Positions 43,074 through 53,066 of a DNA stretch of 64,000 nucleotides are shown piece by piece (positions within the stretch are counted from its first letter, which is position 1; every line of letters begins with the position of its first letter). The translations under genes and the position numbers were made by a program. The stretch lies in the NCBI GenBank assembly GCA_930367215.1, contig OV884059.1, positions 221,470,303 to 221,534,302 on the forward strand, written 5' to 3'. A model generated the notes under the pieces. That model saw only the letters and a list, made by a program, of their open reading frames with translations. It did no database searches and was not told where the DNA came from. The DNA comes from Pollenia angustigena. Its lineage: Eukaryota > Arthropoda > Insecta > Diptera > Polleniidae.

Positions 43074-44548
43074 TAGGGCATATAAAATTACCGAAATTTG
43101 CTTTTACCGGTAAACGGTAAATCCAGAACCTAAAAACCGGATTATCGGTAATTTACCGGTAATTTTGTTTAATGTTAAGTTTATAAGTAACCAGTAAATT
43201 AAACTTAACATTTTTTAAAGAGAAAATACATATTGTTATATAATTCAACAAAATAATTAAAAATAAAATGTAATTCAAAGTTTTTCTTGAGAGTTAAAAT
43301 TAATTAATAAGATTTCGTTTAAATGTACTAAATTCCCAATTCGTAATCTTAAAAAACACACTGATATTTATTGTTGATGGCATAAAGATAGTTCATATGC
43401 TCATTACACTGTTTGCTTAGGACAGATCATCAGAAAACCATTTTCCAAAGACTTTAGAAAAGATAAAGATATTATATAATATCTTTCCAATAAAAAAGTT
43501 AAAATATAATGGGCCATGTCACAGAGTACAATTCCGTTCGGAATGATTCCGTTCGGAATGATTCCGTTCGGAATTGAAGAAAACATATTTGTTTGTTGAT
43601 GGAAAGTGTATTTTGATAGTTTTATGGCCTTTCAGATACAGCCAACTCACATACCGTTCATGAAAACAAAAATGGTTTCATTCCGAAACATTTTTTCGTC
43701 ATTTTCTGAAGCACCAAAATAAAACAAAAAGTGAATAACTATTAATTAATTAAACTTGTTTGTGAAGCATTAATTTGGCTAAATACAAACTTTTCATATT
43801 TTTTTGGCTATGTTAATTTTTTTAGAGTTGTAAAAGTGTGAAGTATTTGGGTACTTAAGTAATCAATAGCAAAAAAATATTCATGTTCTTTTAAATAATT
43901 TAACCCGCTACAAATTAGTAAAATCAAATAAAATAAAAAACAAACAAATATGAAAGATAACATAAAATAGTTTGTTTGTATTTTCCAAAAATGTTCGTGT
44001 TATAAAAAGTATTTAATCGAGTACCGATAAGAAAACGAGTTAAGTAGTCAAAAGTGTCAATATTTTTCCACACTTCAATTATTTGCCATTAGCTGTTGCC
44101 TTTATTTTACGAATTTTTACAAATTTTGCGTTCGCGTACTTTTTTGCACAACAGCTTTTTGTGAGAGAAAATTTTTTAGTTTACTCATTTACTGCATTTT
44201 ACTTTAAAAGTACTCAAACGCACCTAATGTTTAAAATATTTTCTAAATAGAATCAAATACCTTCTTATTTCGTACAATATAAATATTACTGCAAAAATAA
44301 CTAAAAAAAAGAATTAAATGTAGTTTAAATGCAACTAAAGCAAGACATAAACACAATTTAAAACTAACCTTTGCTTGCAAAAATTTTAAATTTTGTGTTG
44401 AAATTTAACCTCATTTGGAGTGAAATATTTACAAAAAATTACCGAAATTACCGGTCATTTTCTTTTAAATTTACCGGTAAATTCGGTAATCAATATGACC
44501 GGTAAAACCGGAAAACCGGTTAACCGTTTACCGGTAATATAACCCCTA
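43074..44548. mobile_element. hAT-like non-autonomous element, ACCGGTAA-rich ends, 1475 bp
   Basis: Ends TAGGGCATATAAAATTACCG and, on the other strand, TAGGGGTTATATTACCGGTA. The 8-bp flanks GTTCCAAT (43066-43073) and GTTCCAAA (44549-44556) differ at one base, and the interrupted LINE frame confirms the insertion point. Subterminal regions repeat ACCGGTAAA/TTTACCGGT. The interior has a perfect triple 15-bp palindrome array (43531-43575) and no transposase. Confidence 0.85.
43531..43575. repeat. Three tandem 15-bp palindromic units
   Basis: ATTCCGTTCGGAATG occurs twice perfectly, followed by ATTCCGTTCGGAATT. Each unit contains the inverted pair ATTCCG/CGGAAT. Confidence 0.9.
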
Positions 44549-44580
44549 GTTCCAAAACATTATTTTCATTTGCGTATTCA

Positions 44581-45747
44581 TTATTTAACATTTGAGTATA
44601 AATACTTAATAGTAAGTTTTGTTAATACATTAAACTGTTGTTCTTTAGATGTACAATCTCTTAAATTATTTATTAATTCCATTGAAAGCTGAGTTATATC
44701 TTCAAAGGTGAATAAATCATTTTTATTAACGTTGTTGTTGTTATGTGGAAGATTTTGGGATGCATTAGCTGCCAGATTAACATAGGATTGTTGTACTTCT
44801 CTTTGATTATGAGATGCATTTGCTTCCTGATTAATATGTGGTTGTTGTACTTCTCTTTGTTTGGGTAAGAGAGGAAATTGAGTGGTATTATATGAGATCA
44901 CATTATTATTTGACCTGCGAACATTATTATTTGATTTTTTGTTTGTAAACTTGCTTCTTATTTCCAAATACATCTCCCTGTTTGGGCAAGCGAGATCAGA
45001 TGATTTATGATTACCATTGCAATTGGCGCATTTTGCAGTGTTAGCTTTACAATCAACTGTTTTATGCTTACCAGCACAATTTGAACATTTAGTTCTTACA
45101 GAACAACCTTTCTCGCCATGACCAAACATTTAGCAGTTATGACATTGTACAATTCTGTTTTTGTTTTTTCTTTGGTACTCCCATCTAACATTTGTACGAA
45201 AAATACATTTATGATCTCTTCTTAGATCATTTAATTTAAGAGAACCATTTACAAAAGAAACAATGTAAATTGTATCAACAAAGTTTTCATATGTTTTGTC
45301 CACGCGTTTGACCTGAGTGCACTGTAAATTACGAGAGGTTAATTCTGCTTTTACTTGCTCTTCTGTTTTAGTTTCAAGGCCAAACAAAACCACTTTAAAT
45401 ACACGATCAGATTTTATATCATGTGTAAAAAATTGACAGTTTTTTTCACTTAACAAAGTTCTAACAACACCATATGAGGCTATTGTATCACAAAATATTT
45501 TTGTACCAATTGACATTCTTTTTAGTCGATAATTTACAATACCTTTTTCAGTCAATATTTTGTGAATAAAATCACCACCCTGACCCAGAACTTTTATTGG
45601 CGGAATATGTTCCTTAACATTTTTAATTTCAGCTTCCGTCGTCTCATCTGAGTCCATTGGATCTCCATCATCATCAAGGGCCTGCAAAGGGGTCCAATAA
45701 TTACCCCTTTTGCGCTTAAAAGGTCTTGCCATAAAAAACAAGAACAA
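44581..45747 (-). pseudogene. LINE ORF1 (Gag-like nucleic-acid-binding protein), one nonsense codon
   Basis: About 388 codons. The N-terminal half has a lysine/arginine-rich start and a PRE_C2HC-like domain (GTKIFCDTIASYGVVRTLLS to QCTQVKRV). Three CCHC zinc knuckles follow: CHNC-MFGHGEKGC, CSNCAGKHKTVDC and CANCNGNHKSSDLAC. The first knuckle is cut at 45127-45129 by TAA, where the motif and frame call for one residue, most simply a CAA to TAA change. The remaining 182 codons stay open to the stop at 44581. The C-terminus is Asn/Gln-rich with a duplicated QREVQQ(P/S)(H/Y) segment. It would coat LINE RNA and form RNPs. The stop lies 11 bp before the ORF2 start. Confidence 0.85.
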
Positions 45748-45808
45748 TTCTTAGTTGAGAAAAAAATAAGCACTCGTTGTAAAACAAAGTAAGAGACACA
45801 AATATATA

Positions 45809-45842
45809 CGTCCTTTCAATACAATAGTCACCAACGAACTGA
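45809..45842 (-). promoter_or_regulatory. Internal Pol II promoter of the LINE: Inr plus DPE
   Basis: The minus-strand 5' end is TCAGTT, matching the fly initiator TCAGTY, with A+1 at 45840. GGACG at +28 to +32 (45813-45809) matches the DPE consensus RGWYV at exactly the required spacing. This promoter type is known for Jockey-like LINEs and shows that the copy is complete at its 5' end. Confidence 0.75.
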
Positions 45843-46122
45843 TTCTTCAGAAGAATATGGCGACTTAATATTGCTAAATAAATATTTTTTGTGCAAAATA
45901 GCTTTTTTTCATTTTTAATTCCGTGTATTATCTTTATTAGCGATTTTCAATAAAATTCTGTTTTTCTTTCATTTGTGCTCGTCTTTCTCTACATTTTTTG
46001 TATACTTCTAAGCAAGTTAGGACTTTCTGCTTTTCACCATGTTAAAGAGCGTCTCAAAAACTATACGAACCAAAAAAAGTGAGTTTTTGAGTCATAAGCC
46101 AACTTTTCATAGACCGGGTCAC

Positions 46123-47878
46123 TTATTTTTAATTTGTTTCATTAGTTTTTATTGAAAATAATATTCTCAATAAAAACTGTGAAGGGTTGTCATTTCGATT
46201 AACGTGAGCGTCTGCTATATGCCCCCATCTCATGGTTAATCTATGTGTTATGGGTCATTTACACACACAGGAAGTCATTGTAGTGTAAAACCCACCAAAA
46301 TTTATACACCCACCTATTGTTTAGGGGCCGAAGCTATCCAAGCAACTTCTGTTGAATAGCAACGGCACATAGGGACCCTCCACATACCGAACTTTCCCAT
46401 AAGGATGAAGAATCAGCCCTCCTTGTGGACTTTACACTAACCGCGGTTTTATTCTTAAACTGAAGCCACTTGTGCTCCACGGAAGTATACCTCAGCAAAG
46501 CACACTAGCAGAAATCTCACCAATAGTCAGAGTGGTATGCTATTGAACGGGAGCTACTGACTCCCGTGTTACTACTAGATTGTAATCTGATGTTACTTCG
46601 AGCTCTTTGAAACCTTTCGAACCACAAAGAGCGCTGTCAATAGGATGTTAGGCGCATCACAGGTTACATACACCAGTTTTTTTTAAGATATGAGATAGAT
46701 TGTAAGCAAGTGCCTTCATGCGCTTGAGTTAATAAAATTATCCAAGCAGATTTACACCAGTGGATGTAACATCTAGAGATTGGACTCATCAAGCTGCTTT
46801 AACTACGCCTCCTTAGAGGCGCAGCTTATCCCCCGGGAGGATATGGTAAAGTATGTTAAATGTTCGGGCTTGACCGACAAAATATACCTTCGAGCTACCC
46901 TTTTTTTTTCAAAATGTATTTACGCTACTGGTCGATCCGTAAGGCCTTAATAACATTCTAAACTCTTAAGATTACCATTGGATCTATTAAAAGGCATTTC
47001 ATAAAAAAGTAATACCCATTTAATACTTTAAACTCTGCCAATGAAAAATTCTAAAAGCCTTATGTACACAATATACACAAATTTCTGTAAATATCTCTTT
47101 TAAACTAAAAACTTTTCATTTTGCTTGTGTTGCTAAAACAAATGTTACAAAAACACACACACAGAATGTGGCATAAGTTTTTGCCAACGTAATTGAAAAT
47201 GAAAATTTCTTTTGGACAAGTCTAAAATTCAAAAAAAAAAGCCGGACATGAAAAACTTCCTTAAACAAAATACCACCACCATAACAGCTTAACATTTTAG
47301 CACAATTGAAGTTGTGTTAGTTGTTTGTTAAAGTGGTGTGAGTTGTCCAATATGAAAAAGAAACAAAATCAAATAAAGAACTTGCAATCGAGTTTGTATC
47401 AGAGAAAATGTACGAACAAACAAACTTAAAAAACAAATAAAAAATAAAAAAAAACTTTAATAAAATGACCAAATATTGAAAACTTATTTGTTTGTCTTAA
47501 CCCAAGTGATTGTAAGAAAAGAAGCCTATTAGGGACTGACTGAGTTAGATGTCCTTCGTTTTGGTTAAGTAATCACTAAAGTTTTTCTCTCATGCAACAT
47601 CTTTCTTCCATCATGCTTTAGATGGTTGGATGTAACTGTTTTCTTTTTTTTTTTTGCTAGTTAGTTAGTAGAAGTTTCTATTTAAGTTTCCTTCTATCTA
47701 AAAATTTTTTTCCCCCATTTACTTTGGAAAAAAATTTCATTTAATATTTGTAAGTGATTTTGTCGTTACAGATTTCTTTTCTTAACTATAGTCTCTTTAC
47801 ATAACAAGGTTAAGAAGGTTTCAATATTAGGTGAGGATAAAGAACATTTTCTAATAATTTAGATGGTAGTGAAACATG
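46123..47878. other. Non-coding stretch with a GC-richer 46.25-46.87-kb patch
   Basis: No gene found. The segment 46250-46870 is clearly less AT-rich than its surroundings and has no open frame. It looks like the decayed 3' region of a LINE or another old element, but I could not identify it. A small hairpin (GTTTTTATTGA paired with TCAATAAAAAC) lies at 46145-46180. Confidence 0.35.
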
Positions 47879-48365
47879 TTTAAATAGAAAAACATGTTTC
47901 AATATGGTCACCTTCAACAAAAATATTTTTAAAAGAAAGATTTTAACATATTATGTTTAATTTAACCATATTATTGTCACCGTCAACCATATTTTGGTTG
48001 AATTATTGCTCCATCAAGAAACCACAACCATATAATGGTTGCCAATAAACATGTTATGGCTAAATATGACAAAAGTTTGTTAATAAATTAACAATAGTAT
48101 TTTCCTCTTTTCAAAGAGCAACCTGCTATGGTTGAAAATCAACCATGCTATTAGAAGTGTTAAACATATTTTAGTTATTTTTAGCCATAACATGATCGGA
48201 GGCAACCATAATTTGGTTGTTGTTTCTTGATGGAGGACCAATTCAACCATAATATGGTTGACGCTTACAATAATATGGTTAAATTAAACATAATATGTTT
48301 AAAATTTCCTTTAAAAATAGTTTTGTTGGAGGGGACCATATTTAAACATATTTTTTCTCTGAGTG
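47879..48365. mobile_element. MITE of the AGAAAAACATG family, about 487 bp
   Basis: The right end reads CACTCAGAGAAAAAATATGT on the other strand; the left end is eroded (TAGAAAAACATGTTTCAATA). The interior is a series of AACCATAATATGGTTG-type palindromes, arranged nearly symmetrically about 48110. It is very similar throughout to 60440-60907. Confidence 0.65.
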
Positions 48366-48446
48366 TACTGCTACAAAACGTTGGCATGACATAACTAGTT
48401 AAAAAAGTTATCATTGCCAAATTTTATATTAATAGCAATATATATA

Positions 48447-49320
48447 ATGGGTGATTTTTTAAGAGCTATAGGAAAATTAAAAAAAAAAACACATAAAATC
48501 CAGAAAAATGCATGAAATCTTTATTTGAATCGATAGTACGGTCCATATAATTAAGTGTTTGAAGATTATTTCATGCAAATGTTGACCGTGACTGCGCCTC
48601 AAATGGTCCATCCGCTTAGTCCAATTTTGGCATACTCTTTCCAACATTTCGGTATCTCATGAATAAATGCTTCAATATTGTCTTCCAATGCGTCAATTGA
48701 AGCGGGCATGTGTGTATAGCCCCACAAACAATAGTCTAAAGGCGTTAAATCGCACGATCTAGGCGGCAAATTAACCGGTCCCGAAAGTGAAATAAAATGT
48801 TCACCGAACTCACTTCTCAATAAGCACCGTCTTGTTGAAACCACATGTCATGCAAGTCAAGCTCTTGCATTTTGGGCAAAAAAAGTTGGATATCATCTCA
48901 CGGTAGCGCTCACCATTCGCAGTTACATTACGATTCGCATCATCTTTGAAGAAGTACGGTCCAGCCACCAGCCCATAAACCGCACAAAAGTGTAAATTTT
49001 TCTGGATGCATTGGTAGCTCTTGCAATGCTTCTGGCTGATCTTCACTTCAAACTCGAAAATTCTGCTTATTAACGTACCCATTGAGCAAAAACTGACCTT
49101 CGTCGCTGAGCACAAGAAGCGCGCGATGAACTTTCTTAACAGAGCACGCATTTTTTATAATAAAATTCAATAATTTGCAAGCGTTGTTCGTTTGTAAGAC
49201 GATTCATGGTTAAATTATAGACCAAACTGAAGATGTTTGACAGTGTAACAAAACACGAATCGTGCGTCAGCTGTTAAAACCAGTGTTGCCAAAATTATAA
49301 TAGCTTAAAAAATTACCCGA
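48447..49320 (-). mobile_element. Internally deleted DD41D (rosa-like) mariner, copy 2, 874 bp
   Basis: TGGGTGATTTTTTAAGAGCT at the left, and TCGGGTAATTTTTTAAGCTA on the other strand at the right, flanked by TA (48445-48446, 49321-49322). Transposase remnants run on the minus strand from 49207. The deletion removes nearly the same middle part of the gene as in copy 1, but the left breakpoint lies about 30 bp further into the gene, so it arose separately or was later altered. Confidence 0.85.
48590..49207 (-). pseudogene. Deleted mariner transposase gene, copy 2
   Basis: The ATG at 49207 opens MNRLTNEQRLQIIEFYY. A frameshift and the large deletion follow, then an eroded first catalytic block, VNGERYREMISNFF, LDLHDMWF, EFGEHFISLSGPVNLPPRSC, DLTPLDYCLWGY and IDALEDNIEAFIHEIPKC. 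The part around the second Asp (QDGA) is also deleted at about 48825. It cannot encode active transposase. Confidence 0.8.
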
Positions 49321-49322
49321 TA

Positions 49323-50225
49323 TAAGGAAATTACCCTGCGGGAAATTTGTGTCAATTGGTCCCACAGACTGGTCCTGGGAGTTGTGAAAATAGAACAGGT
49401 ACAAAAAGAAAGAACTTATGACCAGTGAAAGGAGAACCAATCATGTAACTGGTTTATGCAGAACAAAAAGGTAGAAAAAGGATTGAATTACAGAACAGTC
49501 TTCACTGGTGGTGTGACAAATTTTTTTGGTCTTTCTAAAATTTGTTTCTTGAATTTAATTCTACGTCTTGTTTTATTGAAATAATACTACATTGCGTTGA
49601 AATAAAACTACATTGTAGTAACTGTCACTAAGCACGTCCATTAAGAATAGATGTGTGCCTGCTCAAATGGTGTCATTTGACCCCCTCCAATGACAACCCC
49701 ATGTAAAAGTGATAGGTCTAGTTCATAGAAAGTGTTAAAACTAGAACCGGTCCCTACCACCAAAGACCTATCACGGGACTACTTTGGTGTCAGTTCGCTT
49801 CCCTCTAGGGTATGGCATTTAAAGCCATTTTCAGGAGTGGTATTTCTATAGGAGCGTTGGTCAAATATAGACCGATTTTAGAAAAATTTTGTTAGACAAT
49901 TTATGTTGCGATAACATGTACTTTCAACTAAATTTAGTCAAAAAACGAACATAGAAAGATGGTTTATGAACTCAAAGAATATTCCGGAATGAAGTATGTA
50001 TGAGGCCTATATGAAATTATGGCCAGATTCTTACCAGTTCATCAAATTAACTTCAACCTGCGATCTGTACTTTGCGCACAATGTATTACATGCTCATTCA
50101 TCGTTAGGTGGATTAAAATGAGTTTCTGAGCCGATCGATATTCAAAAAGGCGGGTCTTTGACAAATATTTGCATGTGTTACACACATCAGCACAAACGCT
50201 TTATACTCCAGCGGTTAACTCTTGG
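49323..50225. other. Non-coding stretch, moderately GC, no gene seen
   Basis: Less AT-rich than average, with no open frame over 60 codons. It could be UTR-like debris of an old retroelement; nothing specific is recognised. Confidence 0.35.
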
Positions 50226-50500
50226 AGGCCTTCTGTAAGACCTTCCTTGTCCTTTTTTTAAGATCCAGCACTGACGCTCGTTTGCCTTCTCAGAAAGGTC
50301 TTACGGAAGGTCTACCTACAGCCTTCTGCCATACATAGGCCAACAGTGAGACCTGCTGATGAAGGCCTCTTATCAGGCCAGCTGAAGAAGGGAACATAGA
50401 AGGCCTTGGCTGGCATGGATATCGTGAGTAAAAAATTTATGAGTATAGAATGGGGTAGTAGGGCTTTGTGTCTGAGAAATAAGGGCTTCCAGAAGGCCTG
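50226..50500. repeat. AAGGCCTTC-rich inverted-repeat patch
   Basis: The words AGGCCTTCT, AAGGCCTT, CTTACGGAAGGTC and TGTAAGACCTTCC recur in both directions over about 275 bp. They may form a hairpin. No clear ends or target duplication. Confidence 0.4.
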
Positions 50501-50829
50501 CTTACTACTTCTTTTAACCGCGGGGAACCTTTTCACTATTGTGGTGTGGGTATATTAAGTAATGTGTCTACACATGGTCATATTATTTGATCATCACGGT
50601 AGATCACATTAATGGTATATGAAATTATAGTATATTCACTGTAAAGATGGCGTAACTTGTTTTATTTAGATGTGTAGAAACTTTAAAACAACCTTGTAAA
50701 CTTCTTTTTTGGTTGTAAAGAAACTTAAAAAAATTTTTTTAGAGTTTTTCTGATATTTTAGACAATACTTTTTCTTTATAATAAAAATTTATAGTTATTG
50801 AAAATTATAAAATGGAAAATAGTGTCGTA

Positions 50830-51720
50830 AAGATTAATTGGTTGTTAAACGTGGTGCAAAAAAAATTAGGGTGCAGCAAGTAGAACCGTTTGACACCACA
50901 CAACTCGTCAGGAGTAGGGCAATCAGGGCCACGTTCAGATATTTCACTAAATTACCGAGTCTCACTCGCGATATCTCAGAGGCCCCAAATAATCGTGTTG
51001 AATTAAAAACTGAGCAATCACATAGTAGTTTAAATTCTGTCTCCTCAGTTTAAGGTTCTCTGCAGCTGCGGCATCATTCATTAAAGAGGAGACCGAGAAT
51101 GCGTGCCTACCGATCGTCCCGTTACCATTAAGTACGTATTTCAGTCTCAAAATGTCCTGTGAATGAAGAAGGGAGTTCGCTCAGCCCGAGTCATGTCGTA
51201 TGTGGGTCACGTTACCTTGGTATCCCTGCAGCCATTCAGTTTCTCCCATCTTTTATTAGCGATATTCATATCCAGATATCCAGATTGGCACACCCTGCTA
51301 AATATCAATAGAACCTCCATTCTTGATCATCCCGGCAGTATTCATTGACCAGGATTATTCTACTCCCGTCCCGCCTTGACTGAAATATGACCTTGAATTT
51401 CCTCTCAAAGTCTCTTATAGTCCATTGGTCGTTTCAGAAATTCGGGTTTCTTTTGTAAGATCCAAGAGCCTGGCCGGACTATTGACTTATATAGACATTG
51501 GGTGTAATTCTATCGGAATAAACTGCAGTATAGTATTCAGCGCCTCTGAACGACGAGTGCTAGAGCGCCTGTTATACCAATGCATACTGACTCTTACCGT
51601 GTATAGCCATTTGACTCGGATTAAGGTCCCATTTGGCGCCAAACATTCGACGACAGGTATAGTAAGCAACCCTAGCTTTGCTGACCTTTCCTGTCGTGAA
51701 GGTAAATACCTTAATAATAT
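50830..51720 (-). pseudogene. Decayed LINE segment, possibly R1/LOA/I-like post-RT region
   Basis: On the minus strand, 51715-51600 reads KVSKARVAYYTCRRMFGAKW, then DLNPSQMAIHGKSQY; a neighbouring frame gives WLYTVRV and later EALNTILQFIPIELHPMSI. This fits the block A-Y-CRRM-G--WGL-P----W-Y----RP of LINE ORF2 proteins downstream of the YADD box, followed by a P-P-LHI motif. Many stops break it. The remainder to 50830 has similar base composition but no clear motif. Confidence 0.4.
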
Positions 51721-51980
51721 AGCGTAAAAAGTTTTTTAGTACAGTCAATTATCTTTGGAATTTTAAATATTTTAGCTGGGGTTGTCTGTAGACTTTTTTT
51801 AAAAACGCATTTTTCCAGGTGACTACTGCGTTCTAAATTCAGAGTTATTATAATTTATGACGAGTAAAACATAATAAAGATGACGAACGGTCCACTGGTT
51901 AGGACCATTTTGTATTAAAAGAGTATTTTGTTAAAATCTCAGTAAAAATGGTATATGAATCGATGAATACTACCAACAGG

Positions 51981-53058
51981 CAGGGTTTAAAAGCATCCAT
52001 CAGCTGGCTGCTTTTTATTTTTGCTTTTGCCACTGCTTTTGAAATTTGTAATTTTTTTTCCAATAGCCAATGTTTTGTTTTTCGCTTGTGCAAAAAAGCA
52101 AATCTCCTATTTTGAATATTTTTATTTTCTGACAAATGCTTTTTTACCAGCCAGCGACAAAAATGGACAACCACATAAAAAGCAAAAGCTAAAAAAAATT
52201 ATTTCGCCTTTTGCTTTTTTACTTTTTCCTGAAAGAAGAGCTAGTTAAAAAAGACAAACCAAAAAAAAAAATCTAAAATTCAAAGAACAAAAATTCTTCT
52301 CTGGCTGGTAATAACAAAAAGCCGCTGAAGTGTGTGCTAAAAGCAGTCTGAGCAGAGCTATTAGCTCTGCAAAAAGGCAGATTACAACGAAAAAATACTG
52401 ATCAGTGTACAAGCAACATGGTTTTTTTTCATGGTGGTGAGGAAAAATAAATTTTTGCCTTTCTTCAGTAATGTTGTTGTTGCTCGACAGTTTGCATGAC
52501 TATAGCACGAAATGTGTGTGTGTGTATTTTGGTTTTTTTTTTATATTTTTAATAAAGGCAACCAGCCAAAGTGTCTGTTGGATTTTTTATTGTATAGAAA
52601 CAAAAACAAATTCTTGTTGTATTTGTATTGCATGAAAAATATCACTTGTCTTCGTCGATCATGTGCCTTTCAGCTACCTTTGCACTGCTTTTATCTCCTA
52701 TTTTGCGGCTATTAGCATGCAGTGGTTTTTGATTTGGCGGCTGTTTGACAGAATCTTTTTGTTTCATTCTCTTTCCTACATATTTTCTCCTACAACAGAA
52801 AAGTTATTGCCGCTGCTTTTTGAGTTCCATCAAATAAGAAATGTTTGCTATTGTTAAAAAAGCAATAGTTGGAAAAAGCAGTGTCCATTAAAAGTTTACT
52901 TTTCAAAAACAGTGTGTTTATTTTGCTGCTGCTTTTGAAAAGTGTGGGCTTTTTTAGCAGTGGAACTTGTCGGCTTTTTATTTTTGATTTTTTTTTAAAT
53001 AGGAAAAAGGCAAAATTTGGCTGCTTTTGCTAATATGGCGATAGCATTTTAAACCCTG
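51981..53058. mobile_element. hAT-like non-autonomous element, CAGGGTTTAAAA ends, 1078 bp
   Basis: CAGGGTTTAAAAGCATCCAT and, on the other strand, CAGGGTTTAAAATGCTATCG, flanked by the perfect duplication CCAACAGG (51973-51980 and 53059-53066). Both halves are rich in GGCTGCTTTT/AAAAGCAGCC words. No transposase. Confidence 0.8.
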
Positions 53059-53066
53059 CCAACAGG

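Larger units (their letters stand above)
39369..44569 (-). pseudogene. LINE ORF2 (endonuclease-RT) split by two DNA transposons
   Basis: The ATG at 44569 opens the frame; after seven codons it is cut by the hAT-like element. It resumes at 43065 with NARS, ITETWLD, GGGVAIII, LCGDLNSKH and SDHLPV, the APE-type endonuclease. It then runs into the RT fingers (KVIPILKPGK, YRPISLLS, FGFRP) to VLLDVEKAFD at about 41340. The second insertion falls between AFDT and VWHKG, inside RT motif A. The last part (about 40231-39369) has GVPQGSVLGPLLY, the catalytic FYADDTA and NNVKYLGVFLDRRLTFNNH, ending at a stop. Flanking frames match up on both sides of each insertion, with no other stop or shift seen. Total conceptual length is about 0.9 kb of residues short of one thousand, normal for Jockey ORF2. 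Confidence 0.9.
39102..45842 (-). mobile_element. Full-length Jockey-type LINE broken by two insertions
   Basis: On the minus strand the element starts TCAGTTCGTTGGTGAC at 45842 and ends in a poly(A) tail (T run at 39102-39127). The 13-bp duplication TTCTTCAGAAGAA flanks it (39089-39101 and 45843-45855). It has a 5' internal promoter, ORF1 (45747-44581) and ORF2 (44569-39369). Two DNA transposons have landed in ORF2, at 43074-44548 and 40234-41312. Removing them conceptually leaves about 4.2 kb, close to Jockey-family size. Apart from these and one nonsense codon in ORF1, coding capacity is preserved, so it was recently active. Confidence 0.9.
28363..46122. mobile_element. Small DNA transposon split by a BEL/Pao element and a LINE
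   Basis: GTGACCCGGTCTACGAAACA continuing to GTGGCTTATGACT at 28363 is matched in reverse at 46122 (GTGACCCGGTCTATGAAAAG, then TTGGCTTATGACT). Taking out the LTR element (28441-38518) and the LINE (39102-45842), each precisely delimited by target duplications, leaves about 0.9 kb, a plausible DNA-transposon size. The remaining interior includes a decayed coding-like stretch at 38831-39080. Flanking target duplications are not clear, so the superfamily is open. Confidence 0.55.
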
